64,000 bases of DNA from Tolypothrix campylonemoides VB511288 (GCA_000828075.3 JXCB02000023.1:823468-887467), one strand, 5' to 3'; shown: positions 18,288-27,881, counted from the first letter of the stretch. A program made the numbers and translations. The notes: generated from the sequence alone by a model not told the origin.

Positions 18288-19151
18288 GTGTTTCCATCTT
18301 CTATCTTTGAAGGCGATCTTTACGATTTTTCTCAAGCACCTCAACGCGCGCCAATTGGCATTTTTGACAGTGGTGTAGGTGGTTTAACAGTACTGCGCCA
18401 ACTCTATCGTCAACTCCCAAATGAATCAATTATTTACTTTGGGGATACAGCTCGACTTCCTTATGGAATTCGCTCGCAAGCAGAAATTATACAATTTATG
18501 CGAGAAATCCTTGCTTGGCTGCAACAACAACGTGTAAAAATGGTTGTTATGGCTTGTAACACGAGTTCGGCACTGGCACTAGAGGCGGTGCGTGAGGAAT
18601 TTTCTTTACCAATCCTCGATATTATCCTACCAGGGGCAAGGGCAGCAGTTGAGAGTGGAAAGCGCATTGGTGTGATAGCGACTCCCGCAACTGCTAAAAG
18701 CAATGCCTATCGCCGTGCTATCCTAGAAATAAATCCCGAAGTCCAAGTTTGGCAAGTGAGTTGCCCAGAGTTTGTGCCGCTCATTGAGCAAAACCGCATT
18801 CATGACCCCTACACCCTACAAGTGGCACGCTCATATCTGGAACCATTGTTACAGCACCAAATAGATACTTTAGTCTATGGCTGTACTCACTATCCTCACC
18901 TGGCACCAGTAGTGCGATCGCTTCTCCCCTCACATGTTAAGCTCGTTGACCCAGCAGAATATGTTGCTGCTGCTTGCGTTCAAGATTTAGAGATCTTGAA
19001 CCTGAGAAATACCCACCCAGCTATGCCAACTCGCTTCGCTGTGAGTGGTTCTCCGCAACAATTTGCTCAGTCGTCTGTACTGTGGCTTGGTTATAATCCA
19101 AAAGTTGAGGCAGTGCAGTTGACAAATACGGCAGTTTATAGTACACAGTGA
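18288..19151 (+). CDS. murI: Glutamate racemase
   Basis: 287 residues from GTG 18288. MurI makes D-glutamate for peptidoglycan stem peptides. The two catalytic cysteines lie in VVMACNTSSALAL (about residues 85-97) and VYGCTHYPHLAPV (about 197-209), and the GIFDSGVGGLTVL N-terminal motif begins near residue 23, so the first ~20 residues are an extension beyond the usual start. It follows the two amidase genes on the same strand, 259 bp downstream, making a cell-wall cluster. Confidence 0.95.
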   Translation: MFPSSIFEGDLYDFSQAPQRAPIGIFDSGVGGLTVLRQLYRQLPNESIIYFGDTARLPYGIRSQAEIIQFMREILAWLQQQRVKMVVMACNTSSALALEAVREEFSLPILDIILPGARAAVESGKRIGVIATPATAKSNAYRRAILEINPEVQVWQVSCPEFVPLIEQNRIHDPYTLQVARSYLEPLLQHQIDTLVYGCTHYPHLAPVVRSLLPSHVKLVDPAEYVAAACVQDLEILNLRNTHPAMPTRFAVSGSPQQFAQSSVLWLGYNPKVEAVQLTNTAVYSTQ

Positions 19152-19211
19152 GCAGTTATGAGTCATTAGTAAAAGTCTCTCTACTAATGACTCATAACTA
19201 ATGACTATGGA

Positions 19212-19388
19212 CTAATGAACGCTTGTTGCTTCACTGACCTTCGGCGTTACTGTAACCTCCTGCTTGCGCTTTCCTTGTGAAGCCAAAGAAGCACCCCTAG
19301 GAGTGGTTTTTTTACCGGTTCGCTTTGCTAGTGCTAATAGTAAATAAACTGCTAACAAATAACCAGAAGCTAATATAAAAATCATCAT
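19212..19388 (-). CDS. Small single-pass membrane protein, function unknown
   Basis: 58 residues from ATG 19388, chosen because GGAAGG stands five bases before it; a GTG at 19424 would add 12 residues and has no such site. One hydrophobic helix (about 2-20, MIFILASGYLLAVYLLLALA) is followed by a basic Lys/Arg/Thr tail. Convergent to murI, with 60 bp between the ends. Short proteins of this type are frequent in cyanobacteria. No function can be assigned. Confidence 0.6.
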   Translation of the reverse strand: MMIFILASGYLLAVYLLLALAKRTGKKTTPRGASLASQGKRKQEVTVTPKVSEATSVH

Positions 19389-20737
19389 AGGTATCCTTCC
19401 GTAAATCATTTTTTCTGCCAGCACTTCTGTCTAAGGAATATAAAATCGAATAACATAGCAGAACCACAGCTACACAAACTTATTGTTGGTACCTGTTTTT
19501 TGCATTGCAAAACGTTTGATAGAGTTTTATCTCTCCCAGATCAACTCGCTTGTATTCAGTTTTTCTTGCAAACTATGCCTACAACAGTAGTCAAATTACC
19601 AAACAGCAATTCTGAACTCCTGCTGAAGCTGTCTACCTAGTCTGCATTTTTCCGCAAACACTTTACCTTGTACTACAAGGTATGCACTTTTGCTACGCTA
19701 AAAAGTGCAGCTTTTTCCCTTGCGGGTAGCGCATAGTTTTAACCTTAGAGGTTCGCATACCGGAACCGTGACCAATAAGATAACTCTTTTGGTCGCAGGT
19801 CACGATAGTCTATTCAGAGCCACAACACCAGATAAATAAAAATACCGAATGGTTATTTTTTTCTGGGGGTGAATATCTCAAAAATTTTAAATCCCTTGAC
19901 TTTAGGGTAACACAACGACCCTGACTTTTCAGCCAATTTTTCTGCTAAATTTGAAATTTTCTAGAGTACGTTATACAAGATTTGCCCAAAATATTCTCTA
20001 AAGGAAAATAACTATGTGTCATAGGTGATAAGTAAGAGGTAAGTGGCTTTTCAATGTTTGTTTTCAGCTTTACTTAAAGAGTTGACAGGCAAAAATGAAG
20101 TTTTTGTTAAGACATACAGCTTTTGTCTACTGCATCAGGCTAATTGCTTTCTTAAGTGTAAGTATTAAAAATGTTGTTCGTATCCGCCAATGTACGTAGA
20201 AATACAGCAGTATCTTTTTCTCTAACCTGAGAAAAAGAGAATTTATCTCAAAGTTTTGTTAAGACTACTACGAGTGGAGGAAGTAGAAGGCTCCCTTCGT
20301 TGCTAGAAAGCCGATGTAATGACTCGTGGGGAAAGTTATCCAATGCCTGTCTATCCTCAGGCAAAACCTAAAATTTTGGGTTTTGGAAATTTTTAGGGCA
20401 AGACATTGGGTTAGGGATAACTAGGGGTGTAGGGGACTGCATCCTGAAGGGATGGAGTTTTAAACAAGGACACCGTGTTTTTTCGCGCTTACTTGATCAA
20501 ACACATCTTTTTTTCTCTTACCCTTAAAAGGGGAGGCTTCAGACCGATCTTGGGAACGGGTATGCACCCCTACACCCTCACACCCAACGCCACGCCGCGC
20601 GTCCTAAAGAGACTCGGTGATTAAGAAAGAAAACTCATGCTGAATGGTTTATGAAAACTTTGCGCTGGCACTGGGTTATCTTAAAATGAGTATAGGATAT
20701 GTAAAATTTCGTAAATAAAGCCAGAGTCTGCCCATCC
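19389..20737. other. 1.35-kb gene-free stretch before the prenyl synthase
   Basis: No open frame worth calling. At 19684-19708 a GCACTTTT/AAAAGTGC hairpin precedes a T-rich run. At 19740-19815 nested inverted repeats (GGTTC...GAACC, GTGACC...GGTCAC enclosing GACCAA...TTGGTC) could fold as one RNA. Near 20415-20590, GTGTAGGGG and CCCCTACACC form a long-range inverted pair. It may hold a non-coding RNA, but I cannot identify a family. Confidence 0.45.
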
Positions 20738-21709
20738 ATGACCCCAGCCACCTCCCTTTTTTCCCCAGTGGAAGCCGACCTGCAAATACTAGCGGATAAC
20801 TTAACACAGCTAGTAGGAAATGGTCACCCTATTCTTTGTGCAGCAGCTGAACACCTATTTGGATCTGGGGGAAAACGCATAAGACCGGCGATCGTCCTCC
20901 TGATCTCGCGGGCGACAATGGTCGAACAAGAAATTACGCCCCGTCATCGACGCTTAGCTGAGATTACGGAAATGATTCACACGGCAAGCTTAGTGCATGA
21001 CGATGTGGTGGATGAATCCGAGATGCGGCGTGGCGTTCCCACAGTTCACAGTTTGTTTGGCAACAGAATAGCGATATTGGCAGGAGATTTTCTCTTTGCT
21101 CAATCCTCTTGGTATTTAGCCAATTTGGACAATTTGCAGGTGGTGAAACTGCTGTCCGAGGTAATTATGGATTTGGCGTCTGGGGAGATACAGCAGGGAC
21201 TGAACCGCTTCGATACGAGTATCTCGATTGAGACTTACCTCAATAAGAGTTATTACAAAACTGCCTCTTTAATTGCCAATAGCTCTAAAGCAGCCGGGTT
21301 ACTCAGCGAAGTTTCCCCAGAAACAGCCGAACATTTGTATAGCTACGGGCGTCATCTTGGTTTAGCATACCAAATTATAGATGATATTTTAGATTTCACA
21401 GGTTCAGTAGATACCTTAGGTAAACCAGCAGGGTCAGATTTAAAAAGTGGTAATCTGACTGCGCCAGTTTTATTTGCTTTAGAAGAAAAAAATTACTTGG
21501 AAGTTCTGATAGAAAGAGAGTTTGCCCAAGAAGGAGACTTAGAGCAAGCCATATCCCTGATACATGACAGTCAAGGTATTGAGCGGGCAAAAGAGTTAGC
21601 TGACCACCATGCGAAGCTAGCTGTGGAGCATATTACAAATCTCCCACCGTCTGAATCTCGCGCTTGCTTGATTAACATAGGTGATTACGTTCTCAGCAGG
21701 CTTTTTTAG
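20738..21709 (+). CDS. sds: Solanesyl (long-chain all-trans) diphosphate synthase
   Basis: 323 residues. Extends allylic diphosphates with isopentenyl diphosphate to make the side chain of plastoquinone. Both Asp-rich motifs are present: LVHDDVVDESEMRRG (about 84-98) and IIDDILDFTG (about 212-221), with the GGKRIRPAIVLL motif at about 44-55. The length is standard. The residue before the first motif and the gene order (amidases, murI, sds, hetZ) match what I recall for Nostoc; the exact chain length cannot be read from sequence. Confidence 0.9.
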   Translation: MTPATSLFSPVEADLQILADNLTQLVGNGHPILCAAAEHLFGSGGKRIRPAIVLLISRATMVEQEITPRHRRLAEITEMIHTASLVHDDVVDESEMRRGVPTVHSLFGNRIAILAGDFLFAQSSWYLANLDNLQVVKLLSEVIMDLASGEIQQGLNRFDTSISIETYLNKSYYKTASLIANSSKAAGLLSEVSPETAEHLYSYGRHLGLAYQIIDDILDFTGSVDTLGKPAGSDLKSGNLTAPVLFALEEKNYLEVLIEREFAQEGDLEQAISLIHDSQGIERAKELADHHAKLAVEHITNLPPSESRACLINIGDYVLSRLF

Positions 21710-21784
21710 GGTACAAGAACTCGCGATGAAGGATTAAGTAATAATTCTTAATCCCCCATCAGCAATGCCTTAGAGGTAATTACT

Positions 21785-22258
21785 TCATGCAATATCCGGA
21801 GGAATTTCTCTTTTTGGTCGGTTTTGCTGCAACTGCTGTTGTATTAAGTTTTGCAGGTCGGCTCGTCGGACTTCGATTGAGTCAGCATTAGTGCCAGGAG
21901 TCTCAAAAAAAACTATACTATCTACGGGTTCCATTGCTACCAATTGGAACAAAATATGAGTCACAGGGATGGGTGCAGCTACCAATTGAGGGTCAAGCCC
22001 AGCAGATGATCTGAGTGGGACATCCTGTATTGTAGGAAAAGCATAAATTACGCGCTTTTCCAACTGTGGATTCGCGCGATCGCTCAAGGTAGTCAAAACC
22101 CAGCTTTGTTCCATATTTTGGAGAATATAGTACTGGGAATGACGTAATTCTACCGCGATCGCGCTAAGGACGGGAGCGATTGCTGTCACAAGTTGCGGTA
22201 TAACACCATCTTGGGGTGCATTGTCGATCAGCAATTGAATTTGTGCTTGTAAATCCAT
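21785..22258 (-). CDS. Conserved cyanobacterial protein, function unknown
   Basis: 157 residues from ATG 22258. Soluble, with a helical start (AQIQLLIDNAPQDG) followed by alternating strands (QYYILQNMEQSWVLTTLSDR, KRVIYAFPTIQDV) and a Gln-rich basic end. No membrane segment or catalytic signature. It sits between sds and hetZ, on the opposite strand to both, and shares the ~200-bp region upstream of hetZ, so the two are divergently transcribed. I recall similar short proteins in other cyanobacteria but no known role. Confidence 0.75.
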   Translation of the reverse strand: MDLQAQIQLLIDNAPQDGVIPQLVTAIAPVLSAIAVELRHSQYYILQNMEQSWVLTTLSDRANPQLEKRVIYAFPTIQDVPLRSSAGLDPQLVAAPIPVTHILFQLVAMEPVDSIVFFETPGTNADSIEVRRADLQNLIQQQLQQNRPKREIPPDIA

Positions 22259-22461
22259 AATGACCTGTAAACTAATGACTGGGTAGAGGCAATAACACCA
22301 TCAAGAGCAAACAATCAAACGAAATTCAGGAATAATAAATTCAGCCTAATCTGAAACACACAATTTAGGCGCGTTTGACTTGTAGGCAAAATCTTGACCC
22401 AATACCCACAGTGTTATCAGGTGGTACTTAAGTATGTTAGGGTCTTTCTAAACACTGGACT

Positions 22462-23652
22462 ATGAATTCAACCGCAACCACAACAATTCAGGGAGTAAGT
22501 TCTATCGGCGTAGAGGCGATATTTCAACTCCTTTTCAAGGAGCTTCAGCAATCAACCAAAGCTTCGGAGCAAAATTGCCGCGATGTGGCAACACGAATTG
22601 CTGCCGAAGTCTATAGAATTTGCAATGAAAGCAAGCGTATCCAAGCGACCGGTGCAGTCGAAAGTTCTGCAATCAGCCTAGCCCGACATCGGTTGCAACA
22701 ATGTCTCAGGTATTACGAGTTAGGTTCCAATCGAGGCAGAGTAGAATTACACAGTACTTTGAGTGCGATTATTTATCGCTACATCAATCCTCCTCAAAGA
22801 CAATTGAGCTATCAAGGACGGCTCGTCGTCATTGAAGATTTTCTGCAAAGTTTTTACCTAGAGGCATTAAACGCTTGCCGACGGGAGAACCAACTGGGTG
22901 CTACTTATAGTCCCAAAACTCTTTTAGAATTAGCAGAATATATGGCATTTACAGAACGTTATGCCAAGCGCCGAATTCCCTTACCAGGGCGTCAACAACA
23001 GCTTATTATTCTCCGAGCGCAAACATTCTCCCAACAACAACCGCCGGAAACTTGCGTAGATATAGAACAGGCGGCAGAAGGTAGTGGTAACGAAGCTGAT
23101 GGCTCTTGGGAAGATCCAGCGGTGCAGCAATTGCGAAGTGCAATGGCAACACAACCAGAGCCAGAGCCCCAAGAAGATACCTTACGCTCTGTCGTCGTTA
23201 GTGAACTGATGAATTATCTAGAAGAGCGGCAACAATCAGACTGTGCTGATTACTTCGCCCTCCGTCTCCAAGATTTATCAGCGCAGGAAATTGAATCGAT
23301 TTTGGGGTTAACTCCTCGCCAGCGAGATTATTTGCAGCAGCGCTTTAAATACCATCTCATTCGGTTTGCCTTATTACATCGCTGGGAGTTGGTTCACGAG
23401 TGGTTGGAAGCAGATTTACGCACAAATTTGGGCTTGACTCCTCAGCAATGGGAAATCTACACAGCTGGGCTAGACGAGAAACAACGGTCTCTATTACAGT
23501 TGAAACAACAAGGTCATCCGGATGAAAAAATTGCCAAAACTTTAGGGTTATCAATGGCACAATTACAAAAACGGTGGTTTAAAATTCTGGAACAAGCTTG
23601 GGAAATTCGTAACTCCTTAGTGTCCGGATCGGGTGCATCTACTCATGAATAG
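22462..23652 (+). CDS. hetZ: Heterocyst differentiation protein HetZ
   Basis: 396 residues, close to the ~400 expected. HetZ is an early, DNA-binding regulator required for heterocyst differentiation, acting with HetR upstream of hetP (published for Anabaena). The N-terminal IGVEAIFQLLFKELQQSTK block and the ELAEYMAFTERYAKRR block look like the family. The C-terminal third carries two sigma-region-4-like helical segments: SAQEIESILGLTPRQRDYLQ (about 273-292) and HPDEKIAKTLGLSMAQLQKR (about 353-372). The stop overlaps the patU start by 8 bp. Identification rests on remembered sequence and on synteny with sds and patU; no search was run. Confidence 0.85.
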   Translation: MNSTATTTIQGVSSIGVEAIFQLLFKELQQSTKASEQNCRDVATRIAAEVYRICNESKRIQATGAVESSAISLARHRLQQCLRYYELGSNRGRVELHSTLSAIIYRYINPPQRQLSYQGRLVVIEDFLQSFYLEALNACRRENQLGATYSPKTLLELAEYMAFTERYAKRRIPLPGRQQQLIILRAQTFSQQQPPETCVDIEQAAEGSGNEADGSWEDPAVQQLRSAMATQPEPEPQEDTLRSVVVSELMNYLEERQQSDCADYFALRLQDLSAQEIESILGLTPRQRDYLQQRFKYHLIRFALLHRWELVHEWLEADLRTNLGLTPQQWEIYTAGLDEKQRSLLQLKQQGHPDEKIAKTLGLSMAQLQKRWFKILEQAWEIRNSLVSGSGASTHE

Positions 23653-24625
23653 TGACTCAGAATCCTTACAAAACCAGTTACTCGCTTGGTTGCTAGCAGA
23701 AGATGCCCAAGCAAGCGAACCAAACTTGGTTCAGTGTGAGGAAAATGAAGGGGTAGAAAATTTTAATGCAATCGTCGCCGCCCTAAACGGTGGCGCTTTT
23801 GAGTTAAAATCTATACCCCAAACCTTTCGACTGGGAGAAATTCCAACTGTGCAAGAACGTTTTCAAGCCGTCCTTAAACGTCGGTTACAAAGTCAAATTC
23901 AAAATCATCCACCGCTATTTCCTTGGGAAGCACAACTTACAGAATATCCCGAGTGTCTTGACAAGCCATCAATGGAATTAGTTCCGGTTTGGGCTTCAGC
24001 GGCACAGCAATCCAAGCTGAATCTGCCGATACCACTGCCGGAAAGAGTTTTCCAGCAATTACTGGAGAAATGTCAAGCGCTCGTTGCCTCTTCACTGCCA
24101 TTAGGGGCAAAACTTGTTGCTGCTGTAGAGAGCTTATTTCCTGAGGATTGTCAGACACTGAACGACTTAGCCGGATTGGTGCTAAGAACTCCCTCTCGTT
24201 CTGTGGATGCTCTAGAAACAATGCCGAATCTAGAAAGTGAGTACCCAGATTTACAGCCCCCTCAACAGATGGCGCTGTCGTTGCTGGCGGCAAAACAGCT
24301 GCTAGAAAATCTGACTCTGCCTATTTCAGCTACCAATCCAGTGGTAGAAAGGCAATGGCTAACGAGTGCAGGTGTTCTTACTCTCAAGGTAGAATACCAA
24401 ACTCAAGGTCCAGTGACGAAGCTAAAAGTTCAAAGTGAGTTGCCCTCTAAAGCGATTGTGAAGCTCCAGGGAGATGCCTCGCAAGCGATCGCTGATTCGT
24501 CAAGCCCAGGATGCTTAAGTGTAGAATTACACGATACGCAACCGAACCAAACTTATACCCTGGAAGTTGAGTTAAAAGAAATAGACCAAAGACCGCTTGT
24601 ATTTGTGATTGTTCCCACAATGTAA
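23645..24625 (+). CDS. patU: Heterocyst pattern protein PatU, intact single gene
   Basis: 326 residues from ATG 23645 (a GTG at 23633 is less likely). The ATG lies inside the end of hetZ (shared ATGAATAG), so translation is coupled. Visible parts: a short acidic N-terminal region (about 1-40, LLAWLLAEDAQ), a middle with FRLGEIPTVQERFQAVLKRR (about 62-81), and a C-terminal beta-rich domain (about 230-326). In Anabaena PCC 7120 patU is split into patU5 and patU3, while in Nostoc punctiforme it is one gene; here it is one open frame. PatU3 is known to oppose hetZ in pattern control. Confidence 0.8.
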   Translation: MNSDSESLQNQLLAWLLAEDAQASEPNLVQCEENEGVENFNAIVAALNGGAFELKSIPQTFRLGEIPTVQERFQAVLKRRLQSQIQNHPPLFPWEAQLTEYPECLDKPSMELVPVWASAAQQSKLNLPIPLPERVFQQLLEKCQALVASSLPLGAKLVAAVESLFPEDCQTLNDLAGLVLRTPSRSVDALETMPNLESEYPDLQPPQQMALSLLAAKQLLENLTLPISATNPVVERQWLTSAGVLTLKVEYQTQGPVTKLKVQSELPSKAIVKLQGDASQAIADSSSPGCLSVELHDTQPNQTYTLEVELKEIDQRPLVFVIVPTM

Positions 24626-24854
24626 ATAAATCTTGCCATCGCTAGCAATCCACGTTGATAAATGCCATTGATATAAAATGAATATCCTGGGAAAGGAAAA
24701 ATAACCCATTTTTAAACAAGCGGTCATTAGGGCGTCTACAGAAAGCTGCTATGAGGAAGAGACTTACGAGTTCGGTTTCGCCGACTCGCTTTGTGTCTGT
24801 GGCGTCCATATCATCGCTTGACTAAAATACCCATAGGCTGCTTTCTCGTTTGCA

Positions 24855-27206
24855 ATGTTTAACAGATCCAGGATACGTTGGCGTCTACCTGCAAGTGTTT
24901 TCTGGCGGCAAAATATGCAGGATTCGCCGTTAATGGAAGTGGAAAATTCAATTGCCTTGCGGGTGCTCGTGTTAGCGTTGGTAATTGTCGGAATTGTGGC
25001 GACGGATACTGCTGCTGAGACTCAATTCAGTCTTTTGTCGATACCGCTTTCAATGGTGGGCGCGACTTGGAGTTACTACCATCGCCACAATTACAATGTC
25101 TCGGTTAAGTTCTGTATCGCCATAGGAATGTTAGCAGCACTGGGGGCTTTTTTTGGGCGATTGTTTGGCGAGTTAAATGATACGCGGCTGGCTTTAGCGG
25201 AGTTATTAATTCAACTCCAAGTATTTCACAGTTTTGATATGCCTCGCCGCAAAGACTTGGGATACTCAATTGTCATCGGGTTGATTCTGCTGGGTGTTGC
25301 CGCTACCCTCTCGCAAACTTTAGCATTTGCTCCGGTGCTGCTATTATTTTTAGCGATCGCCCTACCAACCCTCGTTCTAGAGTACCGTTCACGGCTCGGC
25401 TTGCAGCCATTAAAATTGTTCTCAGGCTTTACTTGGGAACAAGATAAAAATCAAAAATTACCTTCAAATTTTTTTACTTTTTACTTTTTACTTTTTACCC
25501 TGATTGTGGTAATAGGACTGGGGATTTTTGCTGTTTTGCCCCGGTTTCCTGCATATCAGGTGCGAATGTTTCCAGTAAGTTCTCCGATAAACATTCAAAG
25601 AGATTTTACAGGCTCCAGGATCATCAATCCCGGTTATGCCCGTCAAGGTTATGGTAAAAATCAAGCCAGTGGTGACAGTAACGCAGGACAAGGAAACCAA
25701 ACTGGTGAACCAGGGGTATTGAATGATAATTTTTATTATGGTTTCAATAGCTCGATGAACCAAAACCTGCGAGGTGTGATGAAACCCAAAGTCGTCATGC
25801 GAGTGCGTTCGCAAGGCGCGGGTTTCTGGCGGGTGTTGGCGTTTGACCGCTATACAGGTCAGGGATGGGAAATTTCACGTAACTGGCAGGTGCAAACCCT
25901 CAAGCGTTCGCCTTGGTCATACCAAATCTTTCTTAATTTAGCACCTATCTTTGGAAAGAGTCAAGAAATAGTACAAACATACAATGTGGTGTCAGATTTG
26001 CCAAACTTGATTCCAGCTTTGGCTTATCCCAAGGAAATTTACTTCCCGACACCGATGATCGCTGTGGATACAGAAGGCTCTTTGCGATCGCCTGTGGAAT
26101 TATCTGAAGGTCTAACATATACAGTCATTTCACAAGTACCGTATCGCGATCGTACTTTGTTGGGAAAAGCCTCAACGAAATATCCACAAAGTATAGAAAA
26201 ATACTACTTACAAGTCCCGCCTGAAATTGCTGAGAAACTCAGGCAACATACCGAAAAAATTTTAGCCAACTACAACACTGAAAGGGTTGGCAACTCACAA
26301 AAAACTCTTGATTCAGCGTATGAAAAAGCTCTTTATTTAGCTCAGTACCTGAAGCAACACTACAGTATTCCCAAAAATCCTTTAGATTTGCCATATTTAA
26401 GTAACAAAGAAGATTTGGTAGAAGCTTTCTTGTTCAAGTACAAAGGAGGCTATCGAGACCATTTCTCCACAGTGTTGACAATGATGCTACGCTCCGTTGG
26501 TATACCAGCGCGGTTGGTAGCGGGGTTTAGTTCAGGAGAATTTAATCCATTTACAGGAATGTACGTTGTCCGCAACACTGATGCTTATGTAATGACAGAG
26601 GTCTACTTCCCTAAATACGGCTGGTTTGCTTTTGACCCCATTCCCAATCATCCGCTGATACCTCCTTCAATTGAGGATACTGAAACTTTTAGCGTTTTGC
26701 ACCAGTTTTGGAACTGGATCGCTGGGTGGTTGCCTTCTCCTGTGACAGGTTTGCTGAATAATGTGTTTGGAGCAATATTTAGTTGGATAGCAAGAGTCTT
26801 GTCTTGGTTTTTCTCTTTATTTTCTCAGGGTTGGCTAGGTATATTGACTGGTGTGATTTTGGTGACGGCGCTGGCTTTCTTAAGTTGGATAAGCTGGGAA
26901 CAGTGGCGAGAGTGGCGCTCAGGTTTTGCACTCAGTAAATTGCCACCAATGGAAAGACTTTATCAACAAATGCTGAAATGGACGGCTCAGAAAGGCTTGG
27001 GTAAACATCCCGCACAAACCCCCTTAGAGTACGCTCAAGTATCGTATCAGCATTATTCCTTTGCAACTGCTGAAGTCATAGATGAAATTTGTCAAGCTTA
27101 TGTTAGCTGGCGATATGGCAATCATGCTCCTGATTTGAACCGACTGCGACAAAGATGGCAACAGGTGAGAAACAGTCATTCATCGAAACTAGGGATTAGG
27201 GATTAG
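24855..27206 (+). CDS. TgpA-like membrane protein with inactive transglutaminase domain
   Basis: 783 residues: several N-terminal membrane helices (about 35-190 and 205-228; DUF3488-type), a large extracytoplasmic part, a transglutaminase-like core at about 480-605, another helix at about 660-690, and a cytoplasmic DUF4129-type tail. In active relatives the core reads GYCEHF and DAHAWVE. Here it reads GYRDHF (R534 in the Cys position) and DAYVMTE (Y578 in the His position), while the Asp of FDP (D594) remains. The protein can hardly act as a Cys-His-Asp enzyme. The last residues (LGIRD) are coded by an STRR. It follows patU on the same strand after 229 bp. Confidence 0.85.
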   Translation: MFNRSRIRWRLPASVFWRQNMQDSPLMEVENSIALRVLVLALVIVGIVATDTAAETQFSLLSIPLSMVGATWSYYHRHNYNVSVKFCIAIGMLAALGAFFGRLFGELNDTRLALAELLIQLQVFHSFDMPRRKDLGYSIVIGLILLGVAATLSQTLAFAPVLLLFLAIALPTLVLEYRSRLGLQPLKLFSGFTWEQDKNQKLPSNFFTFYFLLFTLIVVIGLGIFAVLPRFPAYQVRMFPVSSPINIQRDFTGSRIINPGYARQGYGKNQASGDSNAGQGNQTGEPGVLNDNFYYGFNSSMNQNLRGVMKPKVVMRVRSQGAGFWRVLAFDRYTGQGWEISRNWQVQTLKRSPWSYQIFLNLAPIFGKSQEIVQTYNVVSDLPNLIPALAYPKEIYFPTPMIAVDTEGSLRSPVELSEGLTYTVISQVPYRDRTLLGKASTKYPQSIEKYYLQVPPEIAEKLRQHTEKILANYNTERVGNSQKTLDSAYEKALYLAQYLKQHYSIPKNPLDLPYLSNKEDLVEAFLFKYKGGYRDHFSTVLTMMLRSVGIPARLVAGFSSGEFNPFTGMYVVRNTDAYVMTEVYFPKYGWFAFDPIPNHPLIPPSIEDTETFSVLHQFWNWIAGWLPSPVTGLLNNVFGAIFSWIARVLSWFFSLFSQGWLGILTGVILVTALAFLSWISWEQWREWRSGFALSKLPPMERLYQQMLKWTAQKGLGKHPAQTPLEYAQVSYQHYSFATAEVIDEICQAYVSWRYGNHAPDLNRLRQRWQQVRNSHSSKLGIRD

Positions 27207-27222
27207 GGATTGGGGACTGGGA
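27188..27222. repeat. STRR (ATTAGGG)n across the 3' end of the TgpA-like gene
   Basis: Copies of GGGATTA begin inside the reading frame and provide the stop codon at 27204-27206. The following 27223-27611 region has no gene; it is AT-rich and must contain the promoter of the remA-like gene. Confidence 0.75.
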
Positions 27223-27611
27223 GGAATTGAGGACAGAGATTGTACTGGGCTCTATTCGGCGCGACTTGATAAGCTAATGCGCTTCAATACCAGTTTTCAA
27301 TTGCGTGTAATACAGATTGTTTGTAGGGATTGTTGTATCTCCATACAACTCAAGCGCGACAGTTGAGTGATTAGACTATTGAGTATTTTTCCAGTATTTT
27401 CTGTCAAGTTTTTTGCTTGACCAACCTTTGCTTTACCTATACCTTTGGGAAGATTTTCAAGAAAGTTGGCTAATAAATTGCTAAAAAAAGCATTTGTTCG
27501 TTAAAAACGAGGGCAGGCGTGAATATAAGCGTTGTAACTCCTATTTTTTGTGGATAACATGGAAAATAATTCTTTGAAAGCTTCTCACACCGCGTTTAGC
27601 GTCAGTTTTTT

Positions 27612-27881
27612 ATGGACATTCAGTTAATCAACATCGGGTTTGGCAACATCGTGTCTGCCAACCGAGTCGTTGCCATTGTCAGTCCAGAGTCTGCCCCAAT
27701 TAAGCGGATCATTACCGATGCACGCGATCGCGGTCAGCTGATCGACGCAACTTACGGTCGCCGCACTAGGGCTGTTATTATCACTGATTCCAGTCACGTT
27801 ATTCTTTCGGCGATTCAGCCAGAAACGGTAGCGAATCGTTTTGTCATTACGCGCGATCATCATCAAGCTGTGGATAATTAG
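27612..27881 (+). CDS. remA: RemA-family (DUF370) regulatory protein
   Basis: 89 residues, the standard length. The family core is complete: [51 protein letters not shown], and [14 protein letters not shown]. In Bacillus, RemA is a DNA-binding activator of biofilm matrix genes and forms ring-like oligomers; its role in cyanobacteria is not settled. The gene lies 168 bp upstream of gmk, an order also seen in Firmicutes. Confidence 0.93.
   Translation: MDIQLINIGFGNIVSANRVVAIVSPESAPIKRIITDARDRGQLIDATYGRRTRAVIITDSSHVILSAIQPETVANRFVITRDHHQAVDN

Noticed and set aside
22380-22461. NtcA or HetR operator before hetZ
   Set aside because: No sequence fits GTA-N8-TAC or the long HetR palindrome; near matches have wrong spacing.
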